Assembly: GCF_021458635.1 (NCBI RefSeq)
Contig: NZ_JAIRDQ010000005.1
Coordinates: 434,001 to 498,000, forward strand
Reading direction: 5' to 3'
Origin: Bradyrhizobium monzae
GTDB taxonomy: Bacteria; Pseudomonadota; Alphaproteobacteria; Rhizobiales; Xanthobacteraceae
DNA length: 64,000 nt
This document shows, in pieces, positions 25,938 through 35,898 of this stretch. Below the pieces are notes generated by a model. It saw only the letters and a list, made by a program, of their open reading frames with translations. It made no database searches and was not told the origin of the DNA. Within the stretch, counting starts at the first letter, position 1, and each line of letters begins with the position of its first letter. The position numbers and the translations under genes were made by a program.

Positions 25938-27134
25938 CTAGACGCTCCAGGTTTTCTCGTTAAACGGCAGGCGGATGGTGGCGCTCGCGGTCGCCGCGAT
26001 GCCTTCCTCGCGGCCGGTGAAGCCGAGCCGCTCGCTGGTCGTCGCCTTCACCGCGACCCGGGAGATGTCGACGCCGGAGATCTCGGCGATTCGCGCGCGC
26101 ATGGTGTCGCGCAAGGGGCCGATCTTCGGCCGCTCGCAGATCATCGTCACTTCGAGATTGGCGACACGGCCGCCGCGCGCCGTCACGCGCTCGATGGCGT
26201 ATTTCAAGAACTGGTCGGAGGAAGCGCCCTTCCACTTCGCATCGCTCGGCGGGAAGTGCGAGCCGATGTCGCCGTCGGCCAATGCACCGAGGATCGCGTC
26301 GACCAGCGCATGCAGGCCGACATCGCCGTCGGAATGGGCGAGGAATCCTTTCGTGTGGGGCACGCGCACGCCGCACAGCATGAGGTGGTCGCCCTCGCCG
26401 AAGGCGTGCACGTCGTAGCCCGTGCCGGTCCTGATGTCGCCGAGCAGGCTGGCCAGGCGCGCTTCCTCGCGCACGAAATCCTCGGGGGTGGTGAGCTTCA
26501 TATTGGCAACATCGCCTTCAAAGGTCGCAACCGTCAATCCCGCCCATTCGGCAATCGCGGCATCATCGGTGAAATCGCTTCGTCCGTCCTTTGCCGCACG
26601 ACGATGCGCTTCGAGGATGACATCGAAACGAAAGGATTGCGGCGTCTGCGCGATTCGCAAGCTTGCCCGATCGGGCGTGTCCTCGACATTGCCGTCCGCG
26701 CTGGTGACCTTGATGGTGTCGGTGACGGGGACGACGGGGATCGCCGCACCGGTGCGGCTCGCCGATTCGATCGCGCGCGAGATCACGCCGGCCGAGACGA
26801 AGGGACGCGCGGCGTCGTGGATCAGGACGATGTCGGGCTTGTGCTTGGCGAGCGCTTCGAGACCGGCGAGCACCGAGGCCTGGCGCGTCGCGCCGCCATT
26901 GGTCGGTGCCTCGTGCCTCAGGCCTGCGACCGCTGCCGTGAACATGGCGCTGTCGTCGGGGTTCACGACCGGCTGCACGGCGAACACGTCGGCGTGGGTG
27001 CTGAAGGCTTCCATGGCACGGTAGATCACCGGCACGCCGCCGATCTCGCGATATTGCTTCGGCCCGCCGGCGCCTGCGCGCAGGCCACGACCGGCCGCGA
27101 CAAGAACGACTGCGGTGCGCTGTGATTTCGCCAT
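25938..27134 (-). CDS. ispDF: Bifunctional IspD/IspF isoprenoid enzyme
   Basis: This fused enzyme of the non-mevalonate pathway combines the cytidylyltransferase acting on methylerythritol phosphate (IspD) with the cyclodiphosphate synthase (IspF). The 398-residue protein shows the IspD nucleotide loop ([19 protein letters not shown]) and [12 protein letters not shown] in the first 230 residues. The IspF zinc site (GTGYDVHAF) and [25 protein letters not shown] follow. Fusion is usual in alphaproteobacteria. The ATG at 27134 is chosen; upstream in-frame residues look non-coding. It heads the ispDF-pncC unit, divergent from dusB. Confidence 0.96.
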   Translation of the reverse strand: MAKSQRTAVVLVAAGRGLRAGAGGPKQYREIGGVPVIYRAMEAFSTHADVFAVQPVVNPDDSAMFTAAVAGLRHEAPTNGGATRQASVLAGLEALAKHKPDIVLIHDAARPFVSAGVISRAIESASRTGAAIPVVPVTDTIKVTSADGNVEDTPDRASLRIAQTPQSFRFDVILEAHRRAAKDGRSDFTDDAAIAEWAGLTVATFEGDVANMKLTTPEDFVREEARLASLLGDIRTGTGYDVHAFGEGDHLMLCGVRVPHTKGFLAHSDGDVGLHALVDAILGALADGDIGSHFPPSDAKWKGASSDQFLKYAIERVTARGGRVANLEVTMICERPKIGPLRDTMRARIAEISGVDISRVAVKATTSERLGFTGREEGIAATASATIRLPFNEKTWSV

Positions 27135-27308
27135 AGGACTCAAATATTCAGCTGTTAAGGGATGCGTCGGGCGTGGGGTGAATTGCCGGCATGCCTCTAG
27201 CACGGCAGGCCCGCAAAAAAAGGGGGTTTCCCCCGATTGTGGGATTCAGCATTTTGCTGCACTGCACTTGAAAGATTTGCAGAACTGTCTAAACTGTAGG
27301 CATGGCGC

Positions 27309-27337
27309 TTGACTGCACAAGAATTGTGCGCAAGATA
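27309..27337 (+). promoter_or_regulatory. Promoter of dusB-ntrBC with NtrC-like operator in the spacer
   Basis: TTGACT (27309-27314) and AAGATA (27332-27337) are 17 bases apart. Most of the spacer is the palindrome GCACAAGAATTGTGC (27315-27329), that is GCAC-N7-GTGC, the half-site and spacing of enteric NtrC sites. A protein bound there would block RNA polymerase, which fits the NtrC autorepression known for rhizobial dusB(ORF1)-ntrBC operons. The predicted transcription start falls close to the dusB start codons. Confidence 0.6.
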
Positions 27338-27341
27338 GGCC

Positions 27342-28418
27342 ATGGCAGGCGCGATGAGGCCCTGTCCACTCAACGAGACCCCTGTGACCGGCTCGGCAAG
27401 ATCAGGCTCTAAGCCGTTGAAAATAGGCGACATTGAAATCGCCACCCCGGTCTTCCTGGCACCGATGTCGGGAGTGACGGACTCACCCGTCCGCCGGCTT
27501 GCCGCCGAGCTTGGCGCGGGTCTGGTCGTCTCCGAAATGACGGCCAGCGATGAACTCGCCAACGGTCACCGCATGTCGCGGTTGCGCTGCGAAGCGACCG
27601 GTGTCGGGCCGCATGTCGTCCAGCTCGCCGGCTGCGAGGCGCATTGGATGGCCGAGGGCGCCCGGATCGCGGAAGCCGAGGGCGCCGACATCATTGACAT
27701 CAACATGGGCTGTCCGGCCCGCCACGTCACCGGCGGCCAATCCGGCTCGGCCCTGATGCGCGATCTTGATCATGCCGTCAGCCTGATCGAGGCGACGATT
27801 GCCGCCGTAAAGGTTCCGGTGACGCTGAAGATGCGGCTCGGCTGGGACGACCGCACCCGCAACGCGCCGGAGCTCGCGCGTCGCGCGGAGGCCGCCGGCA
27901 TCAAGCTCGTCACCGTCCATGGCCGCACCCGCTGCCAGTTCTACAAGGGCGAGGCCGATTGGGATGCGATCCGCGCGGTGCGCGAGGCCATCTCCATTCC
28001 GCTCGTCGTCAACGGCGATATCACCACTTTCGATAAGGCGCTCGCGGCGCTCGAGGCCTCCGGCGCCGACGCCGTGATGATCGGCCGCGGCGCCCAGGGC
28101 CAGCCCTGGCTGCCCGGCGAGATCGGCCGACGCCTGAACGGCGGGGCGGCGGAAGCAACGCCCTCGCTCGCCACGCAACTGCATTATGTTCGCACGCTCT
28201 ATGAGGGTGTCTGCGCACTCTATGGCCTGCGCGTGGGCCTCAAGCATGCGCGAAAACATCTCGGCTGGGCGCTCGATGTTGCCGCCGATGCGAGCGGCGC
28301 GCCGGTCGAGACGCTGAAAGCCTGGCGCCAGAAGATCCTCACGTCCGAGCATCCGGGCCTCGTCCACCAGTCGCTGCAGGATGCCTTTGACGATTTCGCA
28401 TGGAGCGCTGCTGCATGA
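27342..28418 (+). CDS. dusB: tRNA-dihydrouridine synthase B (NifR3 family)
   Basis: A flavoenzyme that reduces uridines in the tRNA D-loop. The 358-residue product has the TIM-barrel opening [19 protein letters not shown], the catalytic cysteine in [19 protein letters not shown], the KMRLGWDD and [12 protein letters not shown] segments, and the FMN-site VNGDI and [10 protein letters not shown]. As ORF1/nifR3 it heads the rhizobial ntr operon, and it overlaps ntrB by 4 bases. Starts at 27342, 27354 or GTG 27384 are all possible; given the promoter position, a downstream one may be used. Confidence 0.95.
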   Translation: MAGAMRPCPLNETPVTGSARSGSKPLKIGDIEIATPVFLAPMSGVTDSPVRRLAAELGAGLVVSEMTASDELANGHRMSRLRCEATGVGPHVVQLAGCEAHWMAEGARIAEAEGADIIDINMGCPARHVTGGQSGSALMRDLDHAVSLIEATIAAVKVPVTLKMRLGWDDRTRNAPELARRAEAAGIKLVTVHGRTRCQFYKGEADWDAIRAVREAISIPLVVNGDITTFDKALAALEASGADAVMIGRGAQGQPWLPGEIGRRLNGGAAEATPSLATQLHYVRTLYEGVCALYGLRVGLKHARKHLGWALDVAADASGAPVETLKAWRQKILTSEHPGLVHQSLQDAFDDFAWSAAA

Positions 28419-29590
28419 CCACAGCCGCTGAGCATCGCCGGCCGCTTCCGTCCGAGAGCGACGCGATCCTGGATGCCTTGCCCAATCCCGTGCTGATGAT
28501 CGGGCCGGACGGCAAGATCGTCGCCGCCAATATCGCGACCGAAGCGTTCTTCGATATCTCGACGCAGTTCCTGAAGCGGCAATCGCTGAAGGAGCTGGTG
28601 CCGTTCGGCAGTCCCTTGCTGGCGCTGATCGACCAGGTGCGCTCGTCGAACTCTCCGGTCAACGAATACAAGGTCGATCTCGGCACACCGCGCATGGGCG
28701 GAGATCGCCAGGTCGATCTGCATGTCGCGCCGCTCACCGAGCGGCCCGGCCATATCGTGGTGATGCTCCAGGAGCGCTCCATCGCCGACAAGATGGACCG
28801 GCAGCTGACCCACCGGAGCGCTGCGCGCTCGGTGATCGCGCTGGCCGCGATGCTCGCGCACGAGATCAAGAACCCGCTCTCCGGCATCCGCGGCGCGGCA
28901 CAGCTGCTGGAACAGCAAGCGTCCTCCGAAGACCGCATGCTGACACGGCTGATCTGCGATGAGGCCGACCGCATCGTGACGCTGGTCGACCGCATGGAAG
29001 TGTTCGGCGACGAGCGGCCCGTGGTGCGCGGCCCCGTCAACATCCATTCGGTGCTCGACCACGTGAAGCGGCTGGCGCAGTCGGGCTTTGCCCGCAACAT
29101 CCGCTTCATCGAGGACTACGATCCGTCGCTGCCGCCGGTGCTCGCCAACCAGGACCAGCTGATCCAGGTGTTCCTCAATCTGGTGAAGAATGCCGCCGAA
29201 GCGCTGATCGATGTCTCCGACGCAGAGATCCAGCTCACCACCGCGTTCCGCCCCGGCGTGCGCCTGTCAGTCCCCGGTCAAAAATCCCGGGTATCCCTGC
29301 CGCTTGAATTCTGCGTGAGGGACAATGGACCAGGCGTGCCGGACGATCTTCTGCCCAACCTGTTCGATCCCTTCGTGACCACCAAGCAGACCGGCTCTGG
29401 CCTCGGTCTCGCCCTGGTCGCCAAGATCGTCGGCGATCACGGGGGCATCATCGAATGCGAGTCTCAGCCGCGGAAAACCACCTTCCGTGTGTTGATGCCG
29501 ATGTACTCGACATCGGCCAAGACAACCGATCACAGCAGTCGCGACGGCTCCGCCGGGAAGTCGTCGTCTGCATCACAGGGGGCAAAATGA
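28415..29590 (+). CDS. ntrB: Nitrogen regulation sensor kinase NtrB
   Basis: NtrB phosphorylates NtrC when nitrogen is scarce and dephosphorylates it when PII signals sufficiency. The 391-residue cytoplasmic protein has an N-terminal PAS domain (about 17-125; [19 protein letters not shown]), the H-box [17 protein letters not shown] with His149, and a HATPase domain ([32 protein letters not shown]). The start overlaps the dusB stop as ATGA. ntrC follows after 9 bases. Confidence 0.97.
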   Translation: MTTAAEHRRPLPSESDAILDALPNPVLMIGPDGKIVAANIATEAFFDISTQFLKRQSLKELVPFGSPLLALIDQVRSSNSPVNEYKVDLGTPRMGGDRQVDLHVAPLTERPGHIVVMLQERSIADKMDRQLTHRSAARSVIALAAMLAHEIKNPLSGIRGAAQLLEQQASSEDRMLTRLICDEADRIVTLVDRMEVFGDERPVVRGPVNIHSVLDHVKRLAQSGFARNIRFIEDYDPSLPPVLANQDQLIQVFLNLVKNAAEALIDVSDAEIQLTTAFRPGVRLSVPGQKSRVSLPLEFCVRDNGPGVPDDLLPNLFDPFVTTKQTGSGLGLALVAKIVGDHGGIIECESQPRKTTFRVLMPMYSTSAKTTDHSSRDGSAGKSSSASQGAK

Positions 29591-29599
29591 GGATTAACA

Positions 29600-31042
<1,443 letters not shown>

Positions 31043-31075
31043 TCCCCGCGGCAAACGCTCGTTTGCGCAGAGGTG

Positions 31076-31106
31076 GCTCAGCTCCCCTACCAAAGGCGAG
31101 CTGAGC
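31076..31106 (+). terminator. Perfect 9-bp inverted repeat after ntrC
   Basis: GCTCAGCTC (31076-31084) and GAGCTGAGC (31098-31106) enclose a 13-base loop, 33 bases after the ntrC stop. No T run follows, so it is either a factor-dependent stop or an RNA-stability or processing hairpin that uncouples ntrBC from ntrYX. Confidence 0.5.
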
Positions 31107-31223
31107 CTGTCCGAATCGCGCTGGCCTGAACGGCTGACGCGGTGAGCAGAAGTCCGAATCAGGCCGAAATGTTCCGCTGGAATGCTCGAATTCGTCATTC
31201 GGGCACAGAGCGCAGCGTCGCAC

Positions 31224-31370
31224 CTACCTGATCAGGCGCGCCGCGACCGGCTCGATGTTGGCCATCTGCGCGGTCTGGTCCTGCCTGCTGGGGCCGTTGA
31301 CCAAGAGATCAGAGGCCACGATCAGCAGCAGAACGGCCGATACCATGATCGCGAGAAAGAATCTGTCCAT
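31224..31370 (-). CDS. Small membrane protein antisense within the ntrC-ntrY gap
   Basis: On the minus strand an ATG at 31370 opens a 48-residue frame ending TAG at 31224-31226. The product begins MDRFFLAIMVSAVLLLIVASDLLV, a single membrane helix, followed by a polar tail with QDQTAQMANIEPVAARLIR. GC3 is coding-like and the shape is that of a true single-span microprotein. It lacks a clear Shine-Dalgarno and points away from ntrY. The 513-base ntrC-ntrY gap otherwise holds the hairpin at 31076 and presumably the ntrY promoter. Confidence 0.45.
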   Translation of the reverse strand: MDRFFLAIMVSAVLLLIVASDLLVNGPSRQDQTAQMANIEPVAARLIR

Positions 31371-31555
31371 GCCGGGTCAAGCCGGGATGGCCGGATTCTG
31401 TTCCGAGCATCGGCAAACGGCCGCCATCCCTGTGGATGCGCCCGTCCGTCGCGGCGGGGGCGCCGCGGAATTGTCGCAATTCGGCAACAATGTGGTACGA
31501 ATACATCAGTACCCGCCGCCCATGGCGGACCCCTTTTCAGCACCCCATTGTCGGA

Positions 31556-34003
31556 ATGACCAGCGCAGACACCTCGGCCGCATCCTTTGACACGGCCCCA
31601 GCGGAAGAGCCCCGGCATTGGTCGGTGTGGCGCTGGTTGGGTCCGTTCGCCGTCGCTCTGGCGCTGCTGTCGGCGCTTCTGACCTTCCTGGTCCTGACCG
31701 GCCTGACCAGCATCGAGCCGACCCGGGAGGTCGTCAGCGTCTTCTTGGCGATCAATGCAGGCACCATCCTGCTCTTGATCGGGATCATCGTCCGCGAGGT
31801 CGGGCAGATGATCCAGGCCCGCCGGCGGGGGCGGGCAGCGGCGCGGCTGCACGTCCAGATTGTCAGCCTGTTCTCGATCGTTGCCGTGCTGCCGGCGGTG
31901 CTTGTTTCCGTCGTCGCCAATGTCACGATCGAGCGCGGCCTCGACCGGTTGTTCTCGGGACCGACCAAGGAGGTCATCCAGAATTCGCTGATCATCGCGC
32001 GCGCCTATGTACAGGAACACGCGCAGGTCATTCGCGGCGACATTCTCGGCATGGCCAACGACGTCTCGCGCGTTCCGCTGCTGTTTGACCAGGATCGGCA
32101 GTCGTTCCTGCAGCTTTTGACCTCGAGCGCAGCGGCACGCAACCTCCCGGGCGCCATGCTTATGGGCAAGGACGCCAATCCGATCCTATCGGCAGAGACC
32201 GGAGGCGTCCCGCTCGCCTTCGCGCCGCCTGCGCCGGAATTTCTTCAGAACGTCAACGAGAATGAGCCCGAGATCGCGGTCTTGCCCGATCAAAATCTTG
32301 TGGCCGCCGTGATCAGGCTCAGGGGCTTTACCAATACCTTCCTCTACGTCGCTCGCCCGCTTGATCCAAGGGTCGTCGCCCAGCTCAAGCAGACCGAACT
32401 GAGCGTCGCCGAATACGCGCAGATCGAGTCGCGCAAGCTTGGCATCCAGGTCGCGTTCGCGCTGATGTTCGCGGTGATCGCGCTGACCATTCTGATGGCC
32501 TCGGTGCTGATCGGGCTCAACTTCGCAAACTCGCTGGTCGCGCCGATCAGGCGGTTGATGAACGCGGCCTATACCGTCTCGACAGGCGATCTGCACGTCC
32601 AGGTGCCGGTGCACAAATCCGAAGGCGATCTCGCCCACCTCGGCGAGACCTTCAACAAGATGACGCAGGAATTGCGCAGCCAGCGCGACGAACTCGTCAA
32701 CGCCAGCGATCTCATCGACAGCCGCCGCCGTTTCATCGAGGCCGTGCTGTCCTCCGCGAGCGCCGGCATCATCGGCGTCGATAGCTCGGGCAGCGTCGGC
32801 ATCCTCAACCGCTCCGCCGAGAAGCTGATCGGGCATTCCGAGGCCGAGACGCTCGGTCATCCGCTCTCCGACGTGCTGCCCGAGCTCGACGAGATGATGA
32901 AGACGTCGCGGGAAGGGACCCAGCGCCTGGTGCAGGGCCAGATCACGATCACGCGCGACGGCACCGAGCGGAATCTTTCAGTGCGCGTCAGCGCGGAGAA
33001 GAACCAGCCGCACGACAGCTACATCATCACGCTCGACGACATCACCGAGCTGGTGTCGGCGCAGCGCACCTCCGCCTGGGGCGACGTCGCGCGCCGCATC
33101 GCCCACGAGATCAAGAATCCGCTGACGCCGATCCAGCTCTCCGCCGAGCGCATCCGCCGCAAGTTCGGCAAGGACATCACCGAGGCCAAGGACAAGCAGA
33201 TCTTCGAGCAGTGCACCGACACCATCGTGCGCCAGGTCGACGACATCAGGCGCATGGTCGACGAGTTCTCGCGCTTTGCGCGGATGCCGAAGCCGGTGAT
33301 GGAAGGCGAGGACGTCGCCGACACCGTGCGGCAGGCGGTGTTCCTGATGAAGGTCGCCCATCCCGAGATCGATATCGAGGCCGAGTTCAGGAACGATCCG
33401 CTGCGCGCCCAGTTCGATCGGCGGCTGATCTCGCAGGCGGTCACCAACATCGTCAAGAACGCCACCGAGGCGATTGAGCAGGTCCCGCCGGAAGAGCTCG
33501 GCCAGGAAAACGGAAAAGGCCGCATCGACGTCGTGGTGTCGCGCGAGGGCGAGGACGTGCTGATCGACGTGATCGACAACGGCATCGGCCTGCCCAAGGT
33601 CGCGCGCTCGCGGCTGCTCGAACCCTATGTGACGACGCGCGCCAAGGGCACCGGCCTTGGCCTTGCCATCGTCGGCCGCGTGCTGGAAGACCATGGCGGC
33701 CGCATCGAGCTGAAGGACGCGTCCGATTTCCGCGAAGGCCAGCGCGGCGCCTGGATGCGGATGCGCTTTGCGATCTCCGGCGAAGCCAAGAAGACCGAGG
33801 GCGCCGAGCACGCGCCGGCCGTCAAGGAACCGGTGAAGGAAGCAGCCGAGGCTGCGGCCAAGGACACGACCACTCCCGACATCAAGGCGGCGAATGCGGA
33901 TTCCGTCACGGCGCGAGAAACAAAAGAGCCGGCGGGCGAAACCAAAGAGCCCGCTGAAAAGACCAATGATTCAACGAGAATCGAAGCCTCAACAGGCAAC
34001 TGA
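31556..34003 (+). CDS. ntrY: Nitrogen regulation sensor kinase NtrY
   Basis: A membrane kinase paired with NtrX in nitrogen, redox and envelope control. The 815-residue product has membrane helices at the N-terminus (about 27-105) and another near 310-330. A periplasmic segment lies between them. Then come HAMP (about 330-385), PAS (about 395-500; AVLSSASAGIIGVDSSGSVGILN), the H-box [18 protein letters not shown] and a HATPase domain (NIVKNATEAIEQ, DNGIGLP, GTGLGLAIVGRV). A Lys/Glu/Thr-rich tail of about 75 residues is unlike the compact family core. ATG 31556 is chosen; a longer frame begins at 31436. Confidence 0.95.
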   Translation: MTSADTSAASFDTAPAEEPRHWSVWRWLGPFAVALALLSALLTFLVLTGLTSIEPTREVVSVFLAINAGTILLLIGIIVREVGQMIQARRRGRAAARLHVQIVSLFSIVAVLPAVLVSVVANVTIERGLDRLFSGPTKEVIQNSLIIARAYVQEHAQVIRGDILGMANDVSRVPLLFDQDRQSFLQLLTSSAAARNLPGAMLMGKDANPILSAETGGVPLAFAPPAPEFLQNVNENEPEIAVLPDQNLVAAVIRLRGFTNTFLYVARPLDPRVVAQLKQTELSVAEYAQIESRKLGIQVAFALMFAVIALTILMASVLIGLNFANSLVAPIRRLMNAAYTVSTGDLHVQVPVHKSEGDLAHLGETFNKMTQELRSQRDELVNASDLIDSRRRFIEAVLSSASAGIIGVDSSGSVGILNRSAEKLIGHSEAETLGHPLSDVLPELDEMMKTSREGTQRLVQGQITITRDGTERNLSVRVSAEKNQPHDSYIITLDDITELVSAQRTSAWGDVARRIAHEIKNPLTPIQLSAERIRRKFGKDITEAKDKQIFEQCTDTIVRQVDDIRRMVDEFSRFARMPKPVMEGEDVADTVRQAVFLMKVAHPEIDIEAEFRNDPLRAQFDRRLISQAVTNIVKNATEAIEQVPPEELGQENGKGRIDVVVSREGEDVLIDVIDNGIGLPKVARSRLLEPYVTTRAKGTGLGLAIVGRVLEDHGGRIELKDASDFREGQRGAWMRMRFAISGEAKKTEGAEHAPAVKEPVKEAAEAAAKDTTTPDIKAANADSVTARETKEPAGETKEPAEKTNDSTRIEASTGN

Positions 34004-34020
34004 CAAGACAGGCGCGACCC

Positions 34021-35391
34021 ATGGCTAGTGAAATTCTGATTGTCGATGATGAGGCCGATATTCGGGATCTCGTTGCGGGCATCCTCGAGGATGAGGGATT
34101 TGTCACGCGAACGGCGCGCGACAGTGACTCGGCCTTGGCCGAAATCGCCAATCGCAGGCCGCATCTGGTATTCCTCGACATCTGGCTGCAGGGGTCCAAG
34201 CTCGACGGCTTGCAGCTGCTGGAGCAGGTCAAGAAGGACAATGCCGATCTGCCGGTGGTGATGATCTCCGGCCACGGCAACATCGAGACCGCGGTCGCCG
34301 CGATCAAGCGCGGCGCTTATGATTTCATCGAGAAGCCGTTCAAGGCCGATCGCCTTATCCTGGTCGCCAACCGGGCACTGGAAAACTCGCGGCTCAAGCG
34401 CGAGGTGAAGGAGCTGAAACAGCTTGCGCCGAGCGCGAGCCAGCTGGTCGGCCGCTCGCCGAGCATGAACCAGCTGCGCCAGACCATCGAGCGCGCGGCA
34501 AAGGCCAACAGCCGCATCCTGATCGTCGGCCCTGCGGGCGCCGGCAAGGAGCTGACCGCACGCACGCTGCATACGGCCTCGGGCCGCGCCGACGGTCCGT
34601 TCGTCGTAATCAACGCTGCCGCGATCACACCCGAGCGCATGGAGCATGAGCTGTTCGGCATCGAGCAGTCCAATGGCGAACATGCGCGCAAGCCGGGCGC
34701 GCTCGAGGAAGCCCACGGCGGCACGCTGTTCATCGACGAGATCGCGGACATGCCGCGCGAGACCCAGAACAAGATCCTGCGCGTGTTGGTCGAGCAGTCG
34801 TTCCAGCGCGTCGGCGGCACCGCCAAGGTGCAGGTCGATGTCCGCATCATCTCGTCGACCGCGCGCAACCTCGAAGAGGAGATCGCGGCCGGCCATTTCC
34901 GCGAGGACCTCTATCATCGGCTTTCGGTGGTGCCGATCCGCGTGCCCGCGCTGTCGGAGCGGCGCGAGGACATTCCGGAGCTGATCGACTATTTCATGGA
35001 ACAGATCTCGGCCGGCAGCGGCCTGCCCAAGCGCCAGATCGGGCAGGACGCGATGGCGGTGCTGCAATCGCATGTCTGGCCCGGCAATGTGCGCCAGCTC
35101 CGCAACAACGTTGAGAGAGTCATGATTCTGGCCGCCGGCGGACCGGAGGTGATCATCACCGCCGACATGCTGCCGCAGGATGTCGGCTCGATGGTGCCGG
35201 CGATGCCGACCAGCAACAACGGCGAGCACATCATGGGCTTGCCGCTGCGCGAGGCCCGCGAAGTGTTCGAGCGCGACTATTTGATTGCCCAGATCAGCCG
35301 TTTTTCAGGAAATATTTCTCGCACGGCCGAGTTTGTTGGCATGGAACGTTCGGCGCTGCACCGGAAGTTGAAGGCGCTCGGCGTCGGCTAA
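34021..35391 (+). CDS. ntrX: Response regulator NtrX without a GAFTGA loop
   Basis: The partner of NtrY, 456 residues: receiver domain with Asp53 (VFLDIWLQGSK), AAA+ domain with Walker A GPAGAGKE and GGTLFIDEIADMP, and a Fis-type DNA-binding end (RFSGNISRTAEFVGMERSALHRKLKALGV). Where NtrC has GAFTGA, this protein reads FGIEQSNGEHARKPGALEEA. It therefore lacks the sigma-54 contact loop and probably acts at sigma-70 promoters or as a repressor. It begins 17 bases after ntrY. hfq follows after a 247-base leader region. Confidence 0.96.
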   Translation: MASEILIVDDEADIRDLVAGILEDEGFVTRTARDSDSALAEIANRRPHLVFLDIWLQGSKLDGLQLLEQVKKDNADLPVVMISGHGNIETAVAAIKRGAYDFIEKPFKADRLILVANRALENSRLKREVKELKQLAPSASQLVGRSPSMNQLRQTIERAAKANSRILIVGPAGAGKELTARTLHTASGRADGPFVVINAAAITPERMEHELFGIEQSNGEHARKPGALEEAHGGTLFIDEIADMPRETQNKILRVLVEQSFQRVGGTAKVQVDVRIISSTARNLEEEIAAGHFREDLYHRLSVVPIRVPALSERREDIPELIDYFMEQISAGSGLPKRQIGQDAMAVLQSHVWPGNVRQLRNNVERVMILAAGGPEVIITADMLPQDVGSMVPAMPTSNNGEHIMGLPLREAREVFERDYLIAQISRFSGNISRTAEFVGMERSALHRKLKALGVG

Positions 35392-35548
35392 CGCCCGACG
35401 CCGCGGCCGGACATCGGGGATACCCGAGGAAAATCATCTATTTCCGTAGTTTTTCGGGGCAAATCCGCATGGCCTGCCGCGTGAAGCAGCTTGCCTAATA
35501 AGCCGTCCTGCCCTCTAATCGACCTGCTGTTCCTCCGAGGGGGATCTC

Positions 35549-35611
35549 ATGAGGAGCGGCAACCGGAAGAAGGCCTCAATTTCGAAAACAGGGTCACAAC
35601 CGGCGCAATAA
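35549..35611 (+). CDS. Possible 20-residue upstream ORF in the hfq leader
   Basis: An ATG at 35549 preceded by a strong GAGGGGG (spacing 5) opens a 20-codon frame, MRSGNRKKASISKTGSQPAQ, ending TAA at 35609-35611, 27 bases before the hfq ATG. The peptide is basic and has no hydrophobic segment. The ribosome site is much better than that of hfq itself, which has only an A-rich tract. It could be a leader peptide coupling translation to hfq, or chance. Confidence 0.4.
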   Translation: MRSGNRKKASISKTGSQPAQ

Positions 35612-35638
35612 AAAGAAACTCAAAGCGAGAAAAAAACA

Positions 35639-35887
35639 ATGGCGGCAGACCGCGCACAAAACCTACAGGACACCTTCCTCAATCACGTTCGCAAAACCAA
35701 AACGCCACTGACGATCTTTCTGGTCAACGGAGTTAAGCTCCAGGGCATCGTGACCTGGTTCGACAATTTCTGTTTGCTGCTTCGGCGCGACGGTCATTCG
35801 CAGCTCGTCTACAAGCATGCGATCTCGACCATCATGCCGGGCGCTCCGATCCAGCTGTTCGAAGGCGGCGAGGATCAGCCGGCTTGA
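35639..35887 (+). CDS. hfq: RNA chaperone Hfq
   Basis: A hexameric Sm-like protein that pairs small RNAs with messages; in rhizobia it is also needed for nifA expression. The 82-residue product has the Sm1 core [41 protein letters not shown] and the Sm2 signature [10 protein letters not shown]. The length is typical for alphaproteobacteria. It lies between ntrX and hflX, the usual order, and hflX starts 11 bases after its stop. Confidence 0.98.
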   Translation: MAADRAQNLQDTFLNHVRKTKTPLTIFLVNGVKLQGIVTWFDNFCLLLRRDGHSQLVYKHAISTIMPGAPIQLFEGGEDQPA

Positions 35888-35898
35888 GAGTGATCTGA

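Noticed and set aside
25359-27125. 588-codon plus-strand frame opposite pncC/ispDF
   Set aside because: Antisense to two genes with strong signatures; the translation is Arg/Gly/Ala low complexity.
33625-35229. 534-codon minus-strand frame opposite ntrY/ntrX
   Set aside because: Antisense artefact; the real genes are clear.
35392-35548. Sigma-54 promoter before hfq
   Set aside because: TGGC and TTGC are both present around 35470-35495 but the distance between them is too long for a -24/-12 element.
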